In this document: piece after piece, positions 7,773 through 17,564 of the stretch
Position numbering within the stretch: the stretch's first letter is position 1
How the letters are laid out: every line of letters begins with the position of its first letter
NCBI RefSeq assembly: GCF_030814315.1
Contig: NZ_JAUSUV010000011.1
Span: 1-64,000 of the forward strand
Direction: 5' to 3'
Origin: Croceifilum oryzae
Lineage (GTDB): Bacteria > Bacillota > Bacilli > Thermoactinomycetales > Thermoactinomycetaceae
DNA: 64,000 nucleotides
The notes under the pieces: generated by a model
Told to the model about the DNA's origin: nothing
What the model saw: the letters and a program-made list of their open reading frames with translations, nothing else
The model's database searches: none
Position numbers and translations under genes: made by a program

Positions 7773-8384
7773 TCAGACTAGCGGTCGTTCACGGAACCAG
7801 AGAGTGGCGATGTATTTGATGCCCTCATTTAGTGGATGAGATCCGTGTAGTGACAGCGGATGAGGGTCAATGGTCCCCTTTATACAGTTTTGAAATACAA
7901 GGAGTGTTCCTGCCTGCGGTACAATTTCTAGGCCTAGGTTGGGGAAGAACGTCTCTCCGCCGACTCCAGCAGGAAGTGTATTTAAATAGAGTAGAGCCGT
8001 ATAAGTGCGTTGTCCTCCGTGGGTCATGAATTGATAACTTGCTTCTTTATGGAGTTCAAAGGCATCAAAATGAGCGCCAAATCTTCCTCCAACTGGATAT
8101 TGCCCTATTTGCATTTGTTCGGCGTGGCTGAGGGGTTGTCTCGTAATACTCGCAATTCGTTCACATATTTCAGTGGTGAATGGGCTAGTATGATGGGGGA
8201 CCCAACCGGTATTACAGACTCTAAAGTCGGAATAGATTAGTCCGGTTTCTCCTACAATGGTCGACGGCTGCAATTGAGGCTGGACGATTTGAATGAGCTC
8301 TTGGCATTCCTCCAATGTAAGAATCTGTTCATACGTAACGATTAATGGGTCCAAACAGAGGACTGTTGCGGACCTGTGAATCAT
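7773..8384 (-). CDS. Prolyl 4-hydroxylase-like 2-oxoglutarate/Fe(II) oxygenase
   Basis: 203 residues from ATG 8384, which has GAGG 8 bases upstream; the alternative GTG at 8393 overlaps that site. The family signatures are present: an N-terminal ILTLEECQELI helix, QIGQYPVGGRFGAHFDAF with the iron ligands His and Asp (HFD), RTYTALLYLN, GGETFFPNLGLEIVPQAGTLLVFQN, then the distal His in SLHGSHPLNEGIKYIATLWFRE with the 2-oxoglutarate-binding Lys. The usual 'HAGxPVxxGxK' is here HGSHPLNEGIK. These enzymes hydroxylate proline or other residues. A collagen-like spore protein lies 7 kb away and is a possible substrate, but that is speculative. Confidence 0.85.
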   Translation of the reverse strand: MIHRSATVLCLDPLIVTYEQILTLEECQELIQIVQPQLQPSTIVGETGLIYSDFRVCNTGWVPHHTSPFTTEICERIASITRQPLSHAEQMQIGQYPVGGRFGAHFDAFELHKEASYQFMTHGGQRTYTALLYLNTLPAGVGGETFFPNLGLEIVPQAGTLLVFQNCIKGTIDPHPLSLHGSHPLNEGIKYIATLWFRERPLV

Positions 8385-8575
8385 ATGCCCCACCTCGTTT
8401 CTAAGTTATAAACAATATATTACGTAGAAGGAAGGAACATGATTTGAAAATGACGTAGAAGGTAGAGCCTAGCATAATAAGTAGAAAACATATACAATTA
8501 TAAATATAAGTCAATGCCGACTATTGATCTTTTTCTGCCTAATTTTCAGCATAAATCAAATCTGGGGGGATTCCG

Positions 8576-9976
8576 TTGGTTCAACATGGGGGGCAAGGTG
8601 AATGTAGTGAGCATGTCTTTCAAGAGGTGTTGCATGGGATCCAAGAAGGTGTACATATTGTAAATGCGCAAGGGATTACGATTTTTTATAATCAAGCGGC
8701 TTCCCGTATAGATGGGATGGAATCGACAGAGGTGTTAGGGACGCATGTTTTGGAAGCGTTTCCATCCTTGACGGAGAAATCAAGCACGCTTTTATATGTG
8801 TTGGAGACTGGAGAACGGCTTCCGGATACCCAACAAACCTTTTTGAATCAAAAGGGAAAGCAGATTACTACCTTAAATCGTACCTTTCCGGTTCATGTCG
8901 AAGGGCGATGCTTAGGTGCGGTAGAGATATCCCGCGATTATACGCAAGTGAGAGAGCTATCCGAAGAGGTTCATGCATTGCGTGAGCAAGTGTGGAAAAA
9001 GGTGCCGCATAAGGAAATGAAGGCTTGTTTGTACCAGTTTGAAGATTTTCTAACCCAACACCCCGCCTTAGTGGCAGAGGTGAGCAAGGCGAGGAGAGTA
9101 GCCCATTCCAAGGCTCCTGTCTTGATTATTGGAGAGACAGGTACAGGGAAGGAGATTATTTCCCAGTCGATTCATCAGTTGGGGATGGGGAAGAAAAAGC
9201 CGTTCATTGTTCAGAACTGTGCAGCTATCCCTAGTTCGTTGTTAGAAAGCTTGTTGTTTGGAACGGAAAAGGGTGCTTTCACAGGTGCGGAAGATCGTGC
9301 GGGGCTGTTTGAACTAGCAGATGGTGGGACTCTCTTTTTAGATGAAATTCATGCGATGCCGATTGATCTGCAAGCAAAGTTGCTAAGAGTTTTAGAAGAT
9401 AGTTTTCTGCGAAGAGTGGGGAGTTCGAAATTACGATCCGTTGATGTACGGGTGATTGCGGCTATTAATGAAGATCCGTGGTTGGCTGTCGAAACAGGGA
9501 AATTTCGAAAGGATTTATTTTACCGGTTACATGTGGTGAGCATTCATCTTCTTCCCTTGAGAAAGAGAAAAGAAGATCTGCAACTTTTGACAAATTATTT
9601 CCTGGGAAATCTTTCTCGGCAATATTCGATTTCGTCGCTGTCGCTTTCTGTAGAAGTGGAAATGTTATTCAGGCAGTATGATTGGCCGGGAAATGTGCGT
9701 GAGTTACGGAATGTGCTAGAGGGAGCGGTTCATTTTATCGAGTCAAATTGTATTGAACTCCGCCATCTCTCTCGTCATATGACAAAACATTCTACTCATG
9801 CTTTTCAAAGGAGTACGACGGTTAGCTTAGTGGATCGATTAGCCCAGTACGAAAGCGAGATGATTACACAAGCGATGATTCAAGCTGAGGGGAAAGTATC
9901 TAGAGCGGCAGAAGCGTTACAGGTTCCGAGGCAGACGTTGCAGTATAAGTTAAGAAAGTTAGGAATACAGAGGTAA
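8576..9976 (+). CDS. Sigma-54-dependent activator (PAS, AAA+, Fis-type HTH) of the kam operon
   Basis: 466 residues, TTG start at 8576 behind GGGGGGA. Residues 12-120 form a PAS domain (VLHGIQEGVHIVNAQGITIFYNQAA), likely the signal sensor. The AAA+ domain has Walker A GETGTGKE (186-193), the sigma-54 contact loop GAFTGA (233-238) and Walker B TLFLDE (252-257). The C-terminal 35 residues form a Fis-type helix-turn-helix (KVSRAAEALQVPRQTLQYKLRKLG). This is the RocR-type architecture. It sits directly upstream of a near-consensus -24/-12 promoter and the lysine operon, so it is very likely its regulator. The effector (lysine or a metabolite) is unknown. Confidence 0.93.
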   Translation: MVQHGGQGECSEHVFQEVLHGIQEGVHIVNAQGITIFYNQAASRIDGMESTEVLGTHVLEAFPSLTEKSSTLLYVLETGERLPDTQQTFLNQKGKQITTLNRTFPVHVEGRCLGAVEISRDYTQVRELSEEVHALREQVWKKVPHKEMKACLYQFEDFLTQHPALVAEVSKARRVAHSKAPVLIIGETGTGKEIISQSIHQLGMGKKKPFIVQNCAAIPSSLLESLLFGTEKGAFTGAEDRAGLFELADGGTLFLDEIHAMPIDLQAKLLRVLEDSFLRRVGSSKLRSVDVRVIAAINEDPWLAVETGKFRKDLFYRLHVVSIHLLPLRKRKEDLQLLTNYFLGNLSRQYSISSLSLSVEVEMLFRQYDWPGNVRELRNVLEGAVHFIESNCIELRHLSRHMTKHSTHAFQRSTTVSLVDRLAQYESEMITQAMIQAEGKVSRAAEALQVPRQTLQYKLRKLGIQR

Positions 9977-10095
9977 TCGGATAATAATCAGAACTGGATT
10001 GCCCCTAGTCTATTCTCATTTCGATTACATGATTGTGTGGGGAATGGAAGTGAGCTTCGTTGATATCTACATATGATTGCTTTTTTGATTAGAGA

Positions 10096-10121
10096 GGTGC
10101 CTAATAATGGGCACTTTTTTT
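10096..10121 (+). terminator. Terminator of the sigma-54 activator gene
   Basis: GTGCC (10097-10101) pairs with GGCAC (10110-10114) across TAATAATG, followed by a run of seven T. Confidence 0.75.
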
Positions 10122-10163
10122 GATGTGTTCAGCTATTTCCCTGTAGACACGCTATTTTGTGAA

Positions 10164-10181
10164 TTGGCATAAAACTTGCAT
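10164..10181 (+). promoter_or_regulatory. Sigma-54 (-24/-12) promoter of the kdd-kam operon
   Basis: TTGGCATAAAACTTGCAT matches the sigma-54 consensus TGGCAC-N5-TTGC with the required GG/GC spacing. It lies 27 bases before the kdd start codon and directly after the activator gene. No confident enhancer palindrome was identified in 9977-10163. Confidence 0.88.
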
Positions 10182-10208
10182 AAGGTAAGGATGTGGAGGT
10201 GGAGGAAG

Positions 10209-11252
10209 ATGCAACAACGAAAAGGAGACCCGTTTGGGACGCATCGAGTGATCGAGCCAGAGGGTGTACTGCCTCAACCGGCTTGGAGACTTGATAGTGT
10301 ATCTCCCTTATACGCAAATGAATGCCTTATAGACGTAGAACGATTAAATATTGATTCCGCTTCCTTTGTCCAGATCAAAGAAGCTTGTGAACATGATGAT
10401 GCAAAAGTAAAAGAGATGATCATGAAGATTATTTCGGATCGGGGCAAGATGCATAACCCTGTAACCGGCTCTGGTGGAATGTTAATCGGAAAAGTGAGCC
10501 AGATAGGGGTGGAGTTTCCTGCATCAGATCTACAAGTGGGAGATCAAGTGGCGACGCTGGTGTCGCTTACGTTAACTCCGCTTTTAGTCGAAGAGATCCA
10601 ACATGTAAATATGAATAACGGTCAAATTTCAATAAAGGGAAAGGCCATCTTGTTTGCGAGTTGCCCGTTTGCGATTCTCCCAGATGATTTGCCAGAATCC
10701 GTTTCTCTAGCGGCACTGGATGTGTGTGGTGCACCTGCGCAAGTGGCGAGATTGGTTAAACCGAGCGATACGGTTGTCGTGTTAGGTGCGGGTGGGAAGT
10801 CGGGCTTATTAAGCCTTGCGGTCGCTTGGCAAGCGGCTGGTGAGCAGGGTAAGGTGATCGCGATTGAATCCAATCCCGCGGCTTGCGAAGTCATTCGAGA
10901 ATTAGGGATTGCTCATGAGGTGCAGTCTGTTAATGCCAAGCAGCCACTTGCTGTTAAAGAGATGGTTGAGGGGTTAACAGACGGGGGATTGGCAGATATT
11001 ACGGTGAATTGTGTCAACGTACCTGACACCGAACTCTCTTCGATCTTAGCAACTCGAGATGGTGGAACAGTTTATTACTTCAGCACTGCCGTAAAATTTA
11101 CCGCCGCTGCTCTCGGGGCGGAAGGAGCAGGCAAAGATGTCCAAATGATGATCGGCAACGGATACGCACCCGGTCACGCTGATTTAACTCTTCAGTTGCT
11201 TCGAGATCATCCGGCTTTAAAGGACATTTTTTATCAACGGTATCAGGCATAG
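10209..11252 (+). CDS. kdd: L-erythro-3,5-diaminohexanoate dehydrogenase
   Basis: 347 residues. ATG 10209 is chosen because GGAGGTGGAGG lies just upstream. The enzyme oxidatively deaminates 3,5-diaminohexanoate to 3-keto-5-aminohexanoate with NAD(P), step three of lysine fermentation. The sequence has an MDR-like fold: GSGGMLIGKVSQIG, then a Rossmann segment DTVVVLGAGGKSGLLSLAVAWQA. It is the first gene of the operon and is followed 27 bases later by kamA. Identification rests on the whole-protein pattern plus pathway context. Confidence 0.93.
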   Translation: MQQRKGDPFGTHRVIEPEGVLPQPAWRLDSVSPLYANECLIDVERLNIDSASFVQIKEACEHDDAKVKEMIMKIISDRGKMHNPVTGSGGMLIGKVSQIGVEFPASDLQVGDQVATLVSLTLTPLLVEEIQHVNMNNGQISIKGKAILFASCPFAILPDDLPESVSLAALDVCGAPAQVARLVKPSDTVVVLGAGGKSGLLSLAVAWQAAGEQGKVIAIESNPAACEVIRELGIAHEVQSVNAKQPLAVKEMVEGLTDGGLADITVNCVNVPDTELSSILATRDGGTVYYFSTAVKFTAAALGAEGAGKDVQMMIGNGYAPGHADLTLQLLRDHPALKDIFYQRYQA

Positions 11253-11279
11253 GCAAACCAAACCCAAGGAGGAATTTAA

Positions 11280-12596
11280 ATGAGAGACTGGCGCGAAATC
11301 GAACTATGGAAAGACGTTACCGAAGAGCAATGGAACGACTGGTTATGGCAACTCACCCATACCATTAAAAATTACGATGATCTTAGTAAAGTAATCGAAC
11401 TAGCACCTGAGGAAATAAAAGGTGTTGAGATCTCCAATCAGACCATCCCGCTCAACATCACTCCTTACTATGCATTACTAATGGACCCAAAAGACCCAAC
11501 TGATCCAGTACGGATGCAATCAGTACCAGTATCTTCCGAGTTATACCGCACTCCGTATGACATGGAAGACCCTCTGCTAGAGGATACCGATTCCCCTGTT
11601 CCGGGTCTCACGCATCGCTACCCAGACCGTGTCCTATTCCTGATTACCAACCAATGCTCGATGTATTGCCGTTACTGTACACGTCGTCGTTTTTCTGGGC
11701 AAGTGGGCATGGGCGTTCCAAAGAAGCAGATGGATGCTTGTATCGACTACATCCGTCGTACACCAGAGATTCGAGATGTGCTACTTTCAGGCGGAGACGG
11801 CTTGTTGGTAAATGACCGTATCCTAGAGTATCTACTGAAGAACTTGCGTGAAATTCCGCATGTGGAAATCATTCGGATCGGTACACGTGCTCCAGTCGTA
11901 TTCCCTCAACGTATTACCGAAAACTTGTGTAACATTTTACAAAAGTACCATCCAGTTTGGTTAAATACGCACTTTAACCACCCGCGCGAAATTACACCAG
12001 AGGCTAAAAAGGCTTGTGAAATGTTAGCGAATGCTGGGGTTCCACTAGGTAACCAGTCAGTTATCTTAGCAGGGGTGAACGATTGCCCTCACGTGATGAA
12101 GAAGTTGATGCATGAGCTAGTGAAGATTCGCGTTCGTCCGTACTATATCTACCAATGTGATCTATCAGAAGGAATCGGTCACTTCCGCGCACCAGTCTCG
12201 AAAGGGATCGAAATTATTGAATATCTAAGAGGCCATACATCTGGATACGCGATTCCTACCTTCGTTGTCGACGCACCGGGTGGGGGAGGAAAAATCCCTG
12301 TGGCTCCTAACTATATTCTGTCGCAAAGTCCGACGAAAACGATTTTGCGAAACTTTGAAGGGGTTATCACCTCGTATCCGGAGCCGGAAAATTATCGTCC
12401 AACCCAATGTAACTGTGAAGATTGCCAGCGTGAACGTCAGTTGGTCGGAGTTGCGGCTCTCATGAGTAATCAACAGATTAATCTAGAGCCGAAGCAGCTA
12501 AACCGTGAAGAGCGCCGCCAACAGATGGAAGTGAAAGCCGCTGAGATTGAAGCAGCCTCTGCTCAGAGCGGTGATGGTGTGAAAGAAATTACATGA
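11280..12596 (+). CDS. kamA: L-lysine 2,3-aminomutase
   Basis: 438 residues behind AAGGAGG. This radical SAM, PLP-dependent enzyme interconverts L-lysine and L-beta-lysine. Cys126, Cys130 and Cys133 in CSMYCRYC form the 4Fe-4S/SAM site. PGGGGK contains the PLP lysine, K338. D294 and D331 match, with an offset of one, the two lysine-binding aspartates of the Clostridium subterminale enzyme (Asp293, Asp330), which supports true lysine specificity rather than glutamate or arginine. A C-terminal CNCEDC motif fits the zinc-binding tail. It overlaps kamB by four bases (ATGA). Confidence 0.97.
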   Translation: MRDWREIELWKDVTEEQWNDWLWQLTHTIKNYDDLSKVIELAPEEIKGVEISNQTIPLNITPYYALLMDPKDPTDPVRMQSVPVSSELYRTPYDMEDPLLEDTDSPVPGLTHRYPDRVLFLITNQCSMYCRYCTRRRFSGQVGMGVPKKQMDACIDYIRRTPEIRDVLLSGGDGLLVNDRILEYLLKNLREIPHVEIIRIGTRAPVVFPQRITENLCNILQKYHPVWLNTHFNHPREITPEAKKACEMLANAGVPLGNQSVILAGVNDCPHVMKKLMHELVKIRVRPYYIYQCDLSEGIGHFRAPVSKGIEIIEYLRGHTSGYAIPTFVVDAPGGGGKIPVAPNYILSQSPTKTILRNFEGVITSYPEPENYRPTQCNCEDCQRERQLVGVAALMSNQQINLEPKQLNREERRQQMEVKAAEIEAASAQSGDGVKEIT

Positions 12597-13609
12597 ACCA
12601 AACGATGAAACAGTGGAGCCAGCGAGAGGATTTACAAGTTCTTTCGCTGGTTGGCATTTCTAAAAATGCAGGAAAAACCACTTTTTTAAATGGATTGGGC
12701 AGAGCATGGTCGGCAGAGTCGGTTGGTTTATTCAGCATTGGCGTAGATGGTGAGGCACAAGATGTGTGGAGCGGACGATCCAAGCCAGAGGTACGTGTTC
12801 ATAAGGATTGGATCGTGGCAACATCAGGTGTTTGCCTCCAAAACGAAGCAGATGCGTGGGAGATTATCGAGGCTCTACCGATTGATTCGGTAGCAGGGCG
12901 AGTCTATCTAGCTCGTGCGAATCGCGATACCTCTGTCAAATTAACGGGAGTGCCTACTCGTCAGTGGGCTTCTCTTTGTATAGAGCAATTAAAAAAGGTC
13001 GGATGTGCCAAGGTGATTGTGGATGGAGCCTATAATCGGAAAGCGATGGCTAGCCCCGTTTGGAGTGATGGGTTCATATTAGTGGTGGGGGCTAGTTTTT
13101 CGCCATCGCTTCCTGCACTCGTGAAAGAAGTAAAGGGGTGGATGGCGAAACTGCTCCTTCCTTCTCCGGCTGATGATACAGAACTCTATCAATCATTTTA
13201 TAGGCGGGAGGTTTGTGCGCTCCAAATAGATGAAAAATGGGTATCGTTTTTTTCCCATGAGTGGATTCAATCGCAGGGGAGCCACATTCCAGCGGAAGAT
13301 CTTAAACAAGCTACGAAACTTTACTTTCATGGTGCACTGACGAAACGCGTTTTAGAACAGCTTCGGTCGAGTGGTTTTACAGGAGAGATCACGATCCCGG
13401 ATTGGACCTATTTGTTTGATTTGCTAGTAAAAGGGTCCCAGATTCAGGTGTTGTTTCCTAGTAATCTACTTGCGGTTTCAATCAATTCTACTTCTCCAGA
13501 TGGTTGGCAAGTAAATCCTGAGGAGCTTCGGACACAGATACAGCAAGTAGTAGGCGATATACCCGTCTGGGATGTATACCGAGAGGAGTGGAATCCAGAT
13601 GTTTCTTGA
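12593..13609 (+). CDS. kamB: Lysine 5,6-aminomutase reactivase subunit KamB
   Basis: 338 residues. A P-loop is visible at the N-terminus (VGISKNAGKTTFLNGL). There are no other recognisable domains, but the position between kamA and the MutS-like gene is that of KamB in lysine-fermenting bacteria, where KamB and KamC reactivate the B12-dependent 5,6-aminomutase. The start overlaps the kamA stop (ATGA) and the end overlaps kamC by 11 bases, so the genes are translationally coupled. The reactivase role is taken from family naming and is not visible in the sequence. Confidence 0.85.
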   Translation: MNQTMKQWSQREDLQVLSLVGISKNAGKTTFLNGLGRAWSAESVGLFSIGVDGEAQDVWSGRSKPEVRVHKDWIVATSGVCLQNEADAWEIIEALPIDSVAGRVYLARANRDTSVKLTGVPTRQWASLCIEQLKKVGCAKVIVDGAYNRKAMASPVWSDGFILVVGASFSPSLPALVKEVKGWMAKLLLPSPADDTELYQSFYRREVCALQIDEKWVSFFSHEWIQSQGSHIPAEDLKQATKLYFHGALTKRVLEQLRSSGFTGEITIPDWTYLFDLLVKGSQIQVLFPSNLLAVSINSTSPDGWQVNPEELRTQIQQVVGDIPVWDVYREEWNPDVS

Positions 13610-15272
13610 CTCAGAGACTGCGGAAGCGCTCCGCATTTCTGAATATCTCAAACGAGTTGCGCCCTATACTCCTTTAGGTAAGAAGTGGAAGGGTCGATTA
13701 AAGCCCTATACGCTTTCTCGGGTAGAAGAGTGGGAGCTAGATTTACAAGATCAACAAGAGATAATGGAGCTATTTTCAGAATCACGTGCTACGTATTTCC
13801 TTACCTGTTGTGAACTAGTAGATGATATTGATTTCACCTTACAGGAAGTGTTACAAGACCGATCTACTACGCTTACTTGGTTTCATATAAAGAGATTCTT
13901 AGTTACATGGTTCAGGTGGGATGAGTTTGTAAGCTCAGAATCAAGTCCGCGCTTTATGAGAATGAATCCGGAAGAGCAGAGAAAACTCCATTTCCTTCTT
14001 CTGTTGCTTCAAAAATCGGGTCACTTTACGACTACATTTGAAGTTTCGCAGCTAGGTGATTCAAAATGGATCGAGATGAATCGGCAGAAGAATCAGCTGA
14101 CGAAAGCGATTCAGCAACTTCGCAAAGAGCGGCAAAAGCAGATTAGCGAGCGATTACAGCGAAATCCGAATTTCCAAGGGGAATGGGTGATCAGCAGGCA
14201 CCAAGAATCGGCTAAGGTGTTTGCAGTGGACCCGGATATCAAGCTGGTACGGGAAACGATTTATGAACAGATTTACGAGCTTGTACCGGATAAACAGGAG
14301 CATGTATGGCAAGAGCAGTTGCTGAGCTTCCAGGAAAAGCTATCGATTCATGAACAATTGTTGTTTCGGCAGATCAATCGTCTATTCAGAGATCATATCC
14401 CCTTTTTACAAAGCCTCGTACAACGATGGACAAGACTTGATTTATTATGGGCGAAATGTCGTGCGGCTCAGAGTTGGAATGGGGTTAGACCTGTCTATCT
14501 AGAGAATCAAGTTCGAATGATCAAGGGGACTCTTCCACTGGAACAAGGGGCTTGGATGCAAAAAGGGTATGAAATGACTCCTGTTACGCTAGAGATGAAG
14601 CCGGGATGCACACTACTGATCGGTCCTAATATGGGAGGAAAGACGACTGCCCTGCGAGCGGTGGGTTTATGCACCGTATTAGCGCAATATGGCTTATATG
14701 TACCTGCTGAGGAATTTTGTTTCCCATTATTTCCGTGGGTTCGTACATGGATAGGGGATCATCAAAATGCAGAGCAGGGGCTTAGTAGTTTCGGTGCGGA
14801 GATGAATCGACTTGCGCAGTGGATAGACAGAGATCCGGAAAACCAAGGGTTAATCTTATTAGATGAAATCGGACGAGGCACCAATCCAATCGAAGGCTCT
14901 GCGATCAGCTGTGCGATTACTCGCTATTTGCACGAGTCTCAGGCATGGGCGGTTCATGTAACTCATTTCCCAGAAGCTCTTCAGATCGAGGGAATTCGAG
15001 GCTATCGGGTACGGGGGCTTTCTACTATCCCGAAGTGGGATTCAGATTATCCGAACCAAGCAGAGGATTGGATCCGGTTGCTTTATCAGGCGATGGATTA
15101 TCATCTTGATCCTATTGCGGAACAGGATGTGGTGGCAACTCAAGCCATTTCCATCGCAGAGATATGCGGGCTACCTGAAAAGGTGATAGAACAGGCGCGG
15201 ACAGCTGTAAAACAAAGAATACAGGAGGGGGATTATGGAAGAGAGATTGCATTTGGATCCACAGAAGATTAA
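13599..15272 (+). CDS. kamC: Lysine 5,6-aminomutase reactivase ATPase KamC (MutS-like)
   Basis: 557 residues from ATG 13599, with GAGAGGAG 9 bases upstream; the in-frame ATG at 13572 lies deep inside kamB. The C-terminal half carries a MutS-family ATPase: LIGPNMGGKTTALRAVGLCTVLAQYGLYVPAE (Walker A), LILLDEIGRGTNPIEG (Walker B and signature) and VHVTHFPEAL. The N-terminal half is helical. It lacks the mismatch-recognition domain, so it is not a DNA repair MutS. It overlaps kamD by 38 bases. Confidence 0.88.
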   Translation: MFLDSETAEALRISEYLKRVAPYTPLGKKWKGRLKPYTLSRVEEWELDLQDQQEIMELFSESRATYFLTCCELVDDIDFTLQEVLQDRSTTLTWFHIKRFLVTWFRWDEFVSSESSPRFMRMNPEEQRKLHFLLLLLQKSGHFTTTFEVSQLGDSKWIEMNRQKNQLTKAIQQLRKERQKQISERLQRNPNFQGEWVISRHQESAKVFAVDPDIKLVRETIYEQIYELVPDKQEHVWQEQLLSFQEKLSIHEQLLFRQINRLFRDHIPFLQSLVQRWTRLDLLWAKCRAAQSWNGVRPVYLENQVRMIKGTLPLEQGAWMQKGYEMTPVTLEMKPGCTLLIGPNMGGKTTALRAVGLCTVLAQYGLYVPAEEFCFPLFPWVRTWIGDHQNAEQGLSSFGAEMNRLAQWIDRDPENQGLILLDEIGRGTNPIEGSAISCAITRYLHESQAWAVHVTHFPEALQIEGIRGYRVRGLSTIPKWDSDYPNQAEDWIRLLYQAMDYHLDPIAEQDVVATQAISIAEICGLPEKVIEQARTAVKQRIQEGDYGREIAFGSTED

Positions 15273-16833
15273 CAGGGGTCGAGAAGCGGCTCGCAAGATT
15301 GCAGAGGGTGTCGATCAATTTATCGCTCCGCTTACTACAGTGGCGGTTGAGCGGACGGTAGCGCGCCTCTTTGGGATTGATGGGATTGATGATGAATATG
15401 TTCCGCTTCCCAATCGGGTAGTGGATCATCTATTGGAGAAAGGGGGCCTCGGCAGGGGCGTTGCACCGTGGCTGATTCAAGCGATGATGCACGAGGAACA
15501 AGATGCGCAAACCATTGCGGAGCGTGTGGCACAGGGAGAGCTTGATTTAACAAAAGTCCCGACTCGATCAGACGAAGAAATTAGTCGCTTTGGTAAACAA
15601 ATTGCCGATCAACAACTAGACCGCATTGCGCAAAATCGAAAAAAACGGGATGAGTATCTGGCTACATTGGGAGAAGGAAAAAAGCCGTACCTTTATGTCA
15701 TCGTGGCTACGGGGGACATCTATGAAGATGCGGTGCAAGCCCGTTCGGCTGCTAGACAAGGAGCAGATATCATCGCGGTGATTCGCTCAACGGGGCAGAG
15801 TTTGATTGATTATGTCCCTTATGGCGCTACACGCGAGGGATTTGGCGGAACGTATGCTACACAGGAGAACTTTCGTATTATGCGTCAAGCACTGGATGAA
15901 GTAGGCGAAGAGGAAGGCAGATATATTCGTCTCTGCAATTATTGTTCGGGGTTATGTATGCCAGAGATTGCCGTCATGGGTGCGTTGGAACGGCTTGATG
16001 TGATGTTAAATGATGCATTGTACGGGATCCTTTTCCGCGATATCAACATGCAACGAACCCTAATCGATCAAGCATTCTCCCGCATGATTAACAGTTATGC
16101 CGGTATCATTATTAATACAGGTGAAGACAATTATCTCACGACTGCTGATGCCGTAGAAGCCGCTCATACGGTGCTGGCTTCTCAGTTTATTAATGAACAG
16201 ATTGCGTTACTATCAGGGCTTCCGGAAGAGCAGATGGGGCTGGGCCATGCTTTTGAGATGAGTCCAGAGCTAGAGGATGGCTTCTTACTGGAATTAGCGC
16301 AGGCGCAGATGGCTCGTCAAATCTTCCCAGACGCCCCGCTCAAGTATATGCCTCCCACAAAGCATATGACGGGAAATATCTTTAAAGGGCATATTCAAGA
16401 TACGCTATTTAACCTCATTAGTGTTATGACTGGTCAAGGAATTCAGCTACTTGGGATGATGACGGAAGCGATGCACACCCCGCATATCCACGATCGTCAA
16501 CTCGCGATTGAAAATGCCCAATATGTATTTAATAATGCGCGTAATCTAGGGCAGGAAATCCAGTTCCGTCCGGGTGGCAAGATTGAGAAAAGAGCACAAG
16601 AAGTGCTCGATGAAGCAGTCCAGTTGTTAGAGGATGTACAGGAAACGGGTTTTTTTGAAGCGATCCATCGGGGTACCTTTGCCGATGTGAAGCGAGCCTT
16701 AGACGGTGGCAAAGGATTAGTAGGTGTTATCCGAAAGTCTGTCGATTACTACAACCCTATGGAACAAGAGTTGCGCAAACGTCTACAGCTACCCAGTCGG
16801 GAGGAGGTGTCCCATGGCTACCGATCTTACTAG
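15235..16833 (+). CDS. kamD: Lysine 5,6-aminomutase alpha subunit
   Basis: 532 residues behind AGGAGGGGG. Together with KamE this adenosylcobalamin- and PLP-dependent enzyme moves the terminal amino group of beta-lysine to give 3,5-diaminohexanoate. The family's conserved blocks are clear: YLYVIVATGDIYEDAVQARSAARQGADIIAVIRSTGQSLIDYVPYGAT, GLCMPEIAVMGALERLD, and KYMPPTKHMTGNIFKGH. Length is typical. The start lies inside kamC and the end overlaps kamE by 20 bases. Confidence 0.96.
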   Translation: MEERLHLDPQKINRGREAARKIAEGVDQFIAPLTTVAVERTVARLFGIDGIDDEYVPLPNRVVDHLLEKGGLGRGVAPWLIQAMMHEEQDAQTIAERVAQGELDLTKVPTRSDEEISRFGKQIADQQLDRIAQNRKKRDEYLATLGEGKKPYLYVIVATGDIYEDAVQARSAARQGADIIAVIRSTGQSLIDYVPYGATREGFGGTYATQENFRIMRQALDEVGEEEGRYIRLCNYCSGLCMPEIAVMGALERLDVMLNDALYGILFRDINMQRTLIDQAFSRMINSYAGIIINTGEDNYLTTADAVEAAHTVLASQFINEQIALLSGLPEEQMGLGHAFEMSPELEDGFLLELAQAQMARQIFPDAPLKYMPPTKHMTGNIFKGHIQDTLFNLISVMTGQGIQLLGMMTEAMHTPHIHDRQLAIENAQYVFNNARNLGQEIQFRPGGKIEKRAQEVLDEAVQLLEDVQETGFFEAIHRGTFADVKRALDGGKGLVGVIRKSVDYYNPMEQELRKRLQLPSREEVSHGYRSY

Positions 16834-17560
16834 AGTCAAACCGTATGGAGATACGATGAACGATGGCGTGATGCAGCTAAGCTTCTCCATGCCTGCTCCC
16901 TATGGAGAGGAGGCGAAGGAGGCAGCTAGACAACTCGTGATGAAGATGGGACTGACCGAACCACAAATCTATCACATGAAAGATCTAGGAGAGGGTTACA
17001 CCTACTTCATTGTCTATGGGAAATGCGAGCATCATGTGGATTATACGACGATCCAAGTTCCAAAGGTAGAGAGCCAAGTGATGAGCTTCTACGATATTAA
17101 TCACTATATTGAGGAACACATCGGTCGAAAAGTCGTCGTCGTAGGGGCTTGTACAGGTACCGATGCTCATACAGTTGGCATCGATGCGATTATGAACATG
17201 AAAGGGTACAACGGTGAATATGGCTTAGAGCGATACCCATGGGTGGATGCGTATAATTTAGGTAGCCAAGTCGAAAACGATGTCCTCCTTGCCAAAGCAC
17301 TCGAATTACAAGCCGATGTCCTGCTCGTCTCCCAAATCGTCACCCAAAAAGGCGTTCATATCACCAATTTAACTGAGTTAGTCGAACTACTTGAAGCCGA
17401 AGGGTTACGGGACCGCTTTCTCCTCATCTGTGGTGGTCCCCGCATCTCGCATGAGCTAGCTCTCGAGCTAGGCTTCGATGCCGGCTTCGGTCCTGGCTCC
17501 CTCGCCCCACACGTTGCTTCCTACTTCTCACAAGAGATTGCGAAGCGGGTGGAGAAATAA
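16814..17560 (+). CDS. kamE: Lysine 5,6-aminomutase beta subunit (B12- and PLP-binding)
   Basis: 248 residues from ATG 16814, preceded by GGAGGAGGTG; an upstream in-frame start at 16724 would lie inside kamD. The B12-binding motif DAHTVG gives the lower-ligand His119, and Lys130 sits 11 residues later, the same spacing as His133 and Lys144 (cobalt ligand and PLP lysine) in the Clostridium beta subunit. A Rossmann-like B12 domain (VVVVGACTGTDAHTVG ... DVLLVSQIVTQKG ... LLICGGPRI) completes it. It is the last gene of the operon, ending before a strong terminator. Confidence 0.96.
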   Translation: MATDLTRVKPYGDTMNDGVMQLSFSMPAPYGEEAKEAARQLVMKMGLTEPQIYHMKDLGEGYTYFIVYGKCEHHVDYTTIQVPKVESQVMSFYDINHYIEEHIGRKVVVVGACTGTDAHTVGIDAIMNMKGYNGEYGLERYPWVDAYNLGSQVENDVLLAKALELQADVLLVSQIVTQKGVHITNLTELVELLEAEGLRDRFLLICGGPRISHELALELGFDAGFGPGSLAPHVASYFSQEIAKRVEK

Positions 17561-17564
17561 ATGA

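Noticed and set aside
13599..15272. DNA mismatch repair MutS
   Set aside because: Only the ATPase half resembles MutS; length is 557 residues, no mismatch-recognition domain, and it lies in the kam operon.
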